A DNA stretch of 64,000 nucleotides from Polytrichum commune (taxonomy: Eukaryota; Streptophyta; Polytrichopsida; Polytrichales; Polytrichaceae). Both the position numbers and the translations under genes were made by a program. Positions 58,619-64,000 of the stretch are shown here, piece after piece (within the stretch, counting starts at the first letter, position 1; each line of letters begins with the position of its first letter). The stretch spans positions 35,742,440 to 35,806,439 of the forward strand of contig OX485807.1 in the NCBI GenBank assembly GCA_950295325.1, read 5' to 3'. Below the pieces are notes generated by a model. That model had not been told where the DNA came from, did no database searches, and was given only the letters and a program-made list of their open reading frames with translations.

Positions 58619-59763
58619 CAGTCCCAAACCCCAACCCGAGCTCCCTCCCAACGCTTCACTCCCACCCCTACACACACATCCCCATGCCCCAATTTCCCTC
58701 ACACAGGCTCGCAAATCACGCCGCATGCAAATCACATCCACCGGACCCAAATCTCAACGCCAGGCTCGCCCCTACACAGCTTCAACTGTCATGTATGTAC
58801 AACAGGGTATTCACAAAAAGCCGCGCTGCCGCTCACTGCAGCATGTGGATCACATCCACCGAGGCTCTCCCTGCACCTGCCGTTCCAAGCTATGGAGTGA
58901 TCCCTCGGTGAGGTGCTGCGAAGGAATGGAATTGGCGTGGCGAGGGTTTGCGTCGGCTATGGAGTGGTTGGCCTGTGTGCTTGGCTTACGCCATTGTGCC
59001 TCCGAAGGAAACGATTCCGAAGATGATAACGAAAGAAAAAGTCCCGGCTCTTCGGTTGGGTGAAGAGTAGGGGACCCACTTGCTTATAAAGGGAATCTCA
59101 TTTTTGGCTCCGCACTCATGTTTCCCAAGGGCACTTGTTCTACGTAGATAACATAGAATGTAGTGGGAAGCTTATAGCCTTTAAATAAAAGTAAGGACTT
59201 GGTTGTGGAACTACTCTATTCAACTTTTTAGCTACTTTGTGTTTTACTTTTGAAAGCACACGAAGTAGTCCTATTAGTGTGCATGGAAAATTAGCGTGGG
59301 CCACACTAATTTTCAAGTCAAGGTGGAATCAATGTGGGTCCAAGACCCAAGTCTTCTCTTTAAGTCTTCATGAAGGCTTTCGACCAAGACATTGAGTATT
59401 AGTTACTGGACATTAAGTAACACGAAATGCAATAATCACCCCCCATGTTAATTTTTAAGAATTAAAGGAAATTCATGTGGCCTATGTTAATTTTCTACTG
59501 TAAATTTAGTGTGGGTTGAAAATTAGTGAGGGTGCGAAAGACATTATTGTGGCCCACGTATGTGTGTTGTCAATTCATCTCAAATGACCTCACATAACTA
59601 ATTTGGGGTGTTTAGAGCTAATTTTGGTGTCATATCAACTAAAATAGTAACCTTTGGGCTTAACATTATTTCAAGGCTAAGTCACCTTACACCTAAGGGA
59701 TTTACCACTCACACAAAACCCTAACTTAGTGGTCACACCCACCAAGGTCAACCTATCCAAAAA
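58619..59763. other. GC-rich promoter side, then AT-rich intergenic DNA
   Basis: Frames at 58366-58911 and 58725-59063 are by-products of C-rich sequence opposite or upstream of the gene. Near 59285-59311 there is an almost perfect palindrome (AAAATTAGCGTG, GGC, CACACTAATTTT). Confidence 0.4.
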
Positions 59764-60407
59764 ATGAAAACACATCCCACCCCCTCCTACTACTTTGAAT
59801 TATCCCCCCTTCCCACCTTGTTCTACACAAAACAAAACCACAACTCAAATACCCTACCACTTACACTTACTACCCCCCCCCCCCACCAAGGCAACAGAGG
59901 AATCGTTGGACTAGGTATCTACCATCATGTTGACAAACACCCAACATGCTTACAGACTCCCTTGAAGACCAATTATCCTATGCATATAACCAACAACCAT
60001 CTATGTAGACCTCGACCTCACCAAAGACAACACTACCCACTCATATATCTTCATAAACAACCTCAACTCCATCTACTTAATCCACAACTGCCCAGACAAA
60101 TTACTCATACAACCCAATATCAAAAAACTATCACAACATGCATCCCCCTTCACGCTCCAAAAAAATCCGTGCCCACTCGGGCATCTTGGGCAACGAAGAC
60201 ATTAATAAACTCGCCAAATTAGGTGCTAACAAACCCCACCCAACATTACTTCCCTCGTACATATTGCACATACCGCCCTCTTCTAGCACTCCAAATTCTT
60301 CACAAAACACCCCCATACTACACCTATCATACACCTCAAACCGTACATACAAGGAATTACAGAGGAGGAGAAACTTCGGTCTCCTTGTAGGGGACCGACG
60401 TGAATGA
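59764..60407 (+). mobile_element. Decayed retroelement fragment with RNase H remnant (plus strand)
   Basis: Frames broken by shifts read GNRGIVGLGIYHHVDKH (from about 59889) and IFINNLNSIYLI (about 60047-60082). IRAHSGILGNEDINKLAKLG follows (about 60165-60225). The last matches the end of retroelement RNase H domains (RAHxGIxGNExADxLAKxGA). The expected TDS is NNL and EQAD has become EDIN, so the enzyme is dead. The upstream reverse transcriptase is absent, and poly-C (59874-59883) interrupts the left side. Confidence 0.7.
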
Positions 60408-60640
60408 AGTGTTTGTTCGTTCCACCCCTAGACCTATGTCCACGGGACATAGGAATAGAAGTAAAGAACTACTTCCCTCTTTCAAGAGTAGACACTATAG
60501 TCACAATTAACCAGTAACAGATAGAAATCAGTACAAATACGGGTTAATTAATGTAAGGTTTGTTTTGTGCGGAGTTTAGACGTCAGGCCATGAACTAGTT
60601 GTTGTGTGGAGAGGGTGTTTTTCACATATAAGTTTTTGAT
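60408..60640. other. Junction between two opposed retroelement remnants
   Basis: This non-coding stretch of about 230 bp probably comprises 3' untranslated ends of both remnants. It contains the short inverted pair CCTATGTCC and GGACATAGG at about 60433-60453. Confidence 0.4.
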
Positions 60641-62990
60641 TCAACTGGGGGGGTCTTGTATTTGAGGTAAAGGTTGGTGGTTTTCTAGTCTTCTTTTGTG
60701 GAGGAGGATGGACATGGCGTATTGTATGGCAATGGTATTGATGTTTTTAAAGGCATTTCGAATGGATGACATAGGTAGTTTGAATTTGTCTTCAAATAGT
60801 TTCATTGATGGGATGTGTGTTGCGGCTCTGGCGCCTGCTGTAATAACAATGAGCATGTCAATTTTCCAGCCTCTAGCAGCAATATTTTTTATTAGTGGTT
60901 TGTATTTGTTAGCTTTGGTTTCTAGCGTATCTGGTGAAAATCTATCGTTACAGTATGTGAATTCAATGAATTGTATGGTAAGATTTTGGTCAACATTTGT
61001 GGGGGGTTCATTTTGATATGATAACCCTTTAACGCAGAGAATGTCGGGTCTAAATCGAAAGTTACAGTGGCATCTTTGGGTTCCGCATGTGCAAGGTACT
61101 AGCCAATTAGGGACGGTGTTTTCTTGGGGGTTATAATTAAAGGTACTAGCGTTCATGAGAGTGTAGCATCGGGATTTTTCGGATGAAATTAATAATTTTA
61201 TGATTTCCCATATTGTTTTGTTGTGTCTTTTGACGTGTAGTGAGTGTATGTGTTGTTGCCTACATGTGAGTAGTACATGTAGCCATGTGTCAGGTTCGTA
61301 TGAGTTACAAATAGGACAGGTGATGGTGGGGAATCTTTGTCTACCAAAAAATGTTTGTTTTCTGGCTTGGCCCATGTAAGTTCCGGTGCGAAATTTGATA
61401 AGGCATGATTTTTGTTTGTCCGTAATAGTAGGGTTATTCCAAAATTCATTAGAGAGTTATTTGTCAATGTTTGTATTGCCTGTCCATTTGTAGATACTGG
61501 GGGTTTGTATGGCCATATTTTCTAAGTTATTTATTCTGTCATATTTTTTGATTTGTTTTTCTAGGAATCTAACGGGGCCTTTGTCTGGCGTATCCATCAT
61601 GGAGGGCCATTCGTCTTTTTTGTAGTAATAAGGTGTGGCATGAGCGTGTTCGTATGGGTGTATGACACTTCTATGGGCAAAGTCAAGTCCTTCTTTTGCT
61701 AATTTATCTGCTTGTTCGTTGCCGTCTATGTTGACGTGTGCTATGACTTTGTATAATGTGATTGGTTGGGAGCGGTTTTGGAGCAATTGTACCATGGAGG
61801 CAAGTTTGATTTGGTTGGGGTGGCTATTGTGTAGTGTGGGGTGTTTAATTTGTGTGTTTAGTAGATATAGTACATTTAGGCTATCAATGAATATGTATGT
61901 AGGTTCATTTGAATATTGGGTGTTGATAATTCGTAGTGTTTTATGTATAGCAATCATTTATGCACGCAAGATATTCTGGTGGCCATGTAGTCTTTTGGCA
62001 ATGTTGATCCCTTTAGGATTGTAGATGCCATATCCTGTTGTTTCCCTTCTCTATGTTCCGGGGAGGATTAGTTTAGGTTTTTTAAATGAACCGTTAGTAT
62101 AATAGCTGAATTGTGGATGGAATTTTAATGGTAAGTTAGTTTGGCAGTTTGGTAGTTGGGACATAAGTGTTTCATTGAGCGTGGGAATATTGGGGTAAGT
62201 TAGTTTGGACCATTTTTTGCTAGGGTTGACAAGGATATTCGGGGGAGTATGCATGGCAATTTGTGTATATGGTTGTTGTATTGAGAGATTGTTTACAATA
62301 TGGGTGAGTTTATTTAATTGTTCATAGCATCCTACGTAGTTATTTTGGTGGTGTATGCAGAGTATTTGTAGTGCAGAAAGTTCTTTTCTAGGTATGTTAA
62401 GTTCTAGCGGTATGGTGGGTTCTTCATATGTGATGGTATCTGCAGTAAAGTGGGCGATAATATGTGTGTATAGGAATGGGCCGGAATGTGGGTTGAAGTG
62501 TTGGTACCAATTTGTATCTGGTGAGATAAGTATTGTGATGGTACTTGGATCTCTTTTGGCAGCAAGACGTGCCCAATGTATAGCATGTTGTAAATCCATT
62601 GCATTGTTAGGGTGGGCATAGCCTATTCATTTCCATTTATGGTCAAAGACTTTCTCTAAGGATCCAAATATTTTATCTCATGAGAATGGGGAGTAAATTT
62701 GATTAAGTTGTATGGGACATGTGACTGGGAATGAAAAATATAATTGACTGATGTTGAATGATGTAGTTAGAAAGTTTAATATTGGAGTTGGTATTGTGTA
62801 TTGGGCTAGTTTTAGGGGTCATTATTTGGGATGCGGTATTTGTACCTTTGGTATAACCATACTATTTCAGTTTCGAATGGTTGTGTGGGTGGTTCTAGTC
62901 CGTGCGGAGTATTTTTTGCGAGTTAGTATTGTTTCCATAGCCAATGTAGTCTAGTTATGAGAATGGTGGTGAGGTGACGTTCATTGTCTT
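60641..62990 (-). mobile_element. Decayed non-LTR retrotransposon 3' half: RNase H, zinc knuckle, restriction-like nuclease
   Basis: On the minus strand, three open blocks (62599-62051, 61957-61457, 61375-60641) are separated by stops or frameshifts but continue one another. The RNase H domain reads YYTNGSFKKP (canonical TDG has become TNG), YGIYNPKGINIAK, IFIDSLNVLYLLN and AHVNIDGNEQADKLAKEG. The codon expected for the catalytic Glu (ILRA-stop-MIAIHK, near 61958) is TAA. Next comes a CCHC-like knuckle (CPICNSYEPDTWLHVLLTC, then HSLHVKRHN), then FRFRPDILCVKG and IQFIEFTYCNDRF, which suit a PD-(D/E)xK restriction-like endonuclease. Upstream (62990-62600) a fragment reads PFETEIVWLYQRYKYRIP with stops. 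No reverse transcriptase is seen up to the window edge, so the copy is 5'-truncated and dead. Confidence 0.75.
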
Positions 62991-64000
62991 CATATATGTG
63001 GGCAACATCTGTCGCAACCCTTGCTAGCCCTCTTAACAATCTTGCCAATTTTCAATTCTAGCAATGGTTACGAGTCGCTAACCCTTCACATACCGCCATG
63101 CTAATGGTTAGCTCATCTCACCCCGGACCTTATAGTTCATAGGAGGGGAACCAACCCTCCTACTTTGCTTTCGGGACTCATCCCTTAATCGGTAACCAAC
63201 CCCTTTAATCGGTAATCAATCCTTAGATGTGGACTTCCATCCATGGAAGTCCAATCTTATGTTGGTCATCGTGTTGCCGGAGCAACACTACAACAACCCG
63301 AACCATACTAGGCAACTATGGCCTCACAATGGGCCAAAGCTCATGGAGGCCGTGCCGTTCGGCCTCGGGTGGGTGAGGCCACACCACCTCACCCATATAA
63401 GCCTCTAGGACTTTCCACGGGGCCCCTACCCCACCTTCAAGAAACCTCTTGTCTCTCTACCAAGAGTTGGGGCCAAGTGTACACTTTCCCTTAGCCGCTG
63501 GGCCTAGAAGCCCCCAGCAGCTTCAGACCATCATAACTTCCTTGTATGATGTCTGATCATAACAACCAACCACTTCATCTTCATCTACGCTTCACGTAGA
63601 TGCAGATGGACTCCTCACTTGCCCCGTTCGGGCAAGTATTGAGGACGTTATGCCTGTTCAAACCTTGGCAGTACCAGGAATCACTCCCAGGCACTGCTGT
63701 ACCAGGGCGCTGTCCCGGGACAGCGCCCCACTCAAATGGCCATAACTCCTAGCTCACACCTCCGATTGAGGTGTTCTTGAGCTTTATGGAATCACCACGC
63801 CATGAGCTACGCATAGCTCATGGCCCTACCCTCGTGCCTCCTAGTCTCCGTGGGTGGGAGGCGTTCCCAACGCCCGGGGCCCTCGCCCACACTAGGATCA
63901 CTTGGGCCCTCTCACCAACGGCGCCACAAGTCCCGGGTGTCACTCCGGGGTCCCCCTTGTGCCCATGGTGTTTCGGGCACTCCTCATGGAGAGGTGCGCG
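62991..64000. other. Non-coding GC-rich right edge of the window
   Basis: Apart from the hairpin cluster, CCTTTAATCGGTAA-type units repeat at about 63184-63220. Composition rises sharply in GC relative to the retroelement next to it, suggesting a different element. No coding motif was found, and it continues past the window. Confidence 0.4.
63231..63824. repeat. GC-rich block with a cluster of perfect hairpins
   Basis: At least seven short perfect inverted repeats lie within 600 bp. They are GGACTTCCAT (63231-63240/63243-63252), GTGTTGC (63271-63277/63282-63288), TGGGTGAGG (63370-63378/63387-63395), CATCTACG (63582-63589/63595-63602), ACTTGCCC (63617-63624/63630-63637), a 24-nt palindrome centred on CCCGGG (63705-63728), and GCCATGAGCTA (63799-63809/63814-63824). 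No open frame is recognisable. It may be an LTR, a structured transposon end, or a decayed RNA-coding element. Confidence 0.7.

Noticed and set aside
58366-58911. Pro/His-rich plus-strand frame
   Set aside because: Antisense shadow of exon 1 and the C-rich leader of the minus-strand gene, whose exons form a coherent protein.
1-64000. tRNA, rRNA, snoRNA or CRISPR features
   Set aside because: No cloverleaf with A/B boxes, rRNA blocks or spacer arrays could be supported by reading the sequence. Divergent snoRNAs cannot be excluded without a covariance search.

Overview
This is eukaryotic nuclear DNA from a plant. The genes have GT-AG introns, AT-rich introns and intergenic DNA, AAACCCT (telo-box) motifs near gene starts, and plant-type proteins: a nepenthesin-like aspartic protease, a UPF1 with a long SQ/TQ tail, and an LCAT-like acyltransferase. 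I see no prokaryotic or organellar signature. The species cannot be fixed from the sequence. Moderate introns, low gene density and an RNase H/zinc-knuckle/restriction-like-nuclease retroelement would suit a bryophyte, lycophyte or fern, but this is inference.

Layout. 0.4-2.4 kb (+): a four-exon Nop25/RRP17-type pre-rRNA processing protein under a telomere-like promoter repeat. 6.8-9.2 kb (+): a two-exon membrane-anchored LCAT-like acyltransferase/lipase whose intron is an old tandem array. 10.5-12.1 kb (-): an unrecognised coiled-coil nuclear-looking protein. 13.1-14.0 kb (-): a broken inverted copy of the 5' half of the RRP17 gene. 14-26.6 kb: gene-poor repeat land. 26.8-31.1 kb (+): a four-exon secreted aspartic protease with repeats in its introns and a MITE starting 6 bp after its stop codon. 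31-41.5 kb: more repeats and foldbacks. 42.0-53.0 kb (+): a complete 29-exon UPF1 gene (reconstructed 1286 aa). 56.5-58.6 kb (-): a six-exon conserved plant protein of unknown function, convergent with UPF1. 59.8-63.0 kb: two decayed retroelement fragments, tail to tail. 63.2-63.8 kb: a GC-rich block packed with perfect hairpins.

The genes do not form one pathway. Two concern RNA: RRP17-like (rRNA processing) and UPF1 (nonsense-mediated decay). The rest are lipid metabolism, extracellular or vacuolar proteolysis, and two proteins of unknown role. The most distinctive content is the repeat biology: a roughly 215-bp AACCGGTT-rich family with six copies, a CACTAAA-ended MITE family that inserted into one of those copies at a TA, a 455-460-bp MITE sitting inside an older repeat whose empty-site copy is also in the window, a TAA-flanked Tourist-like MITE, and tandem arrays inside introns, one of which carries fossil copies of a 3' splice site plus exon start. 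All splice models were read by eye from splice consensus, reading phase and remembered family conservation. No alignment or transcript data were used.
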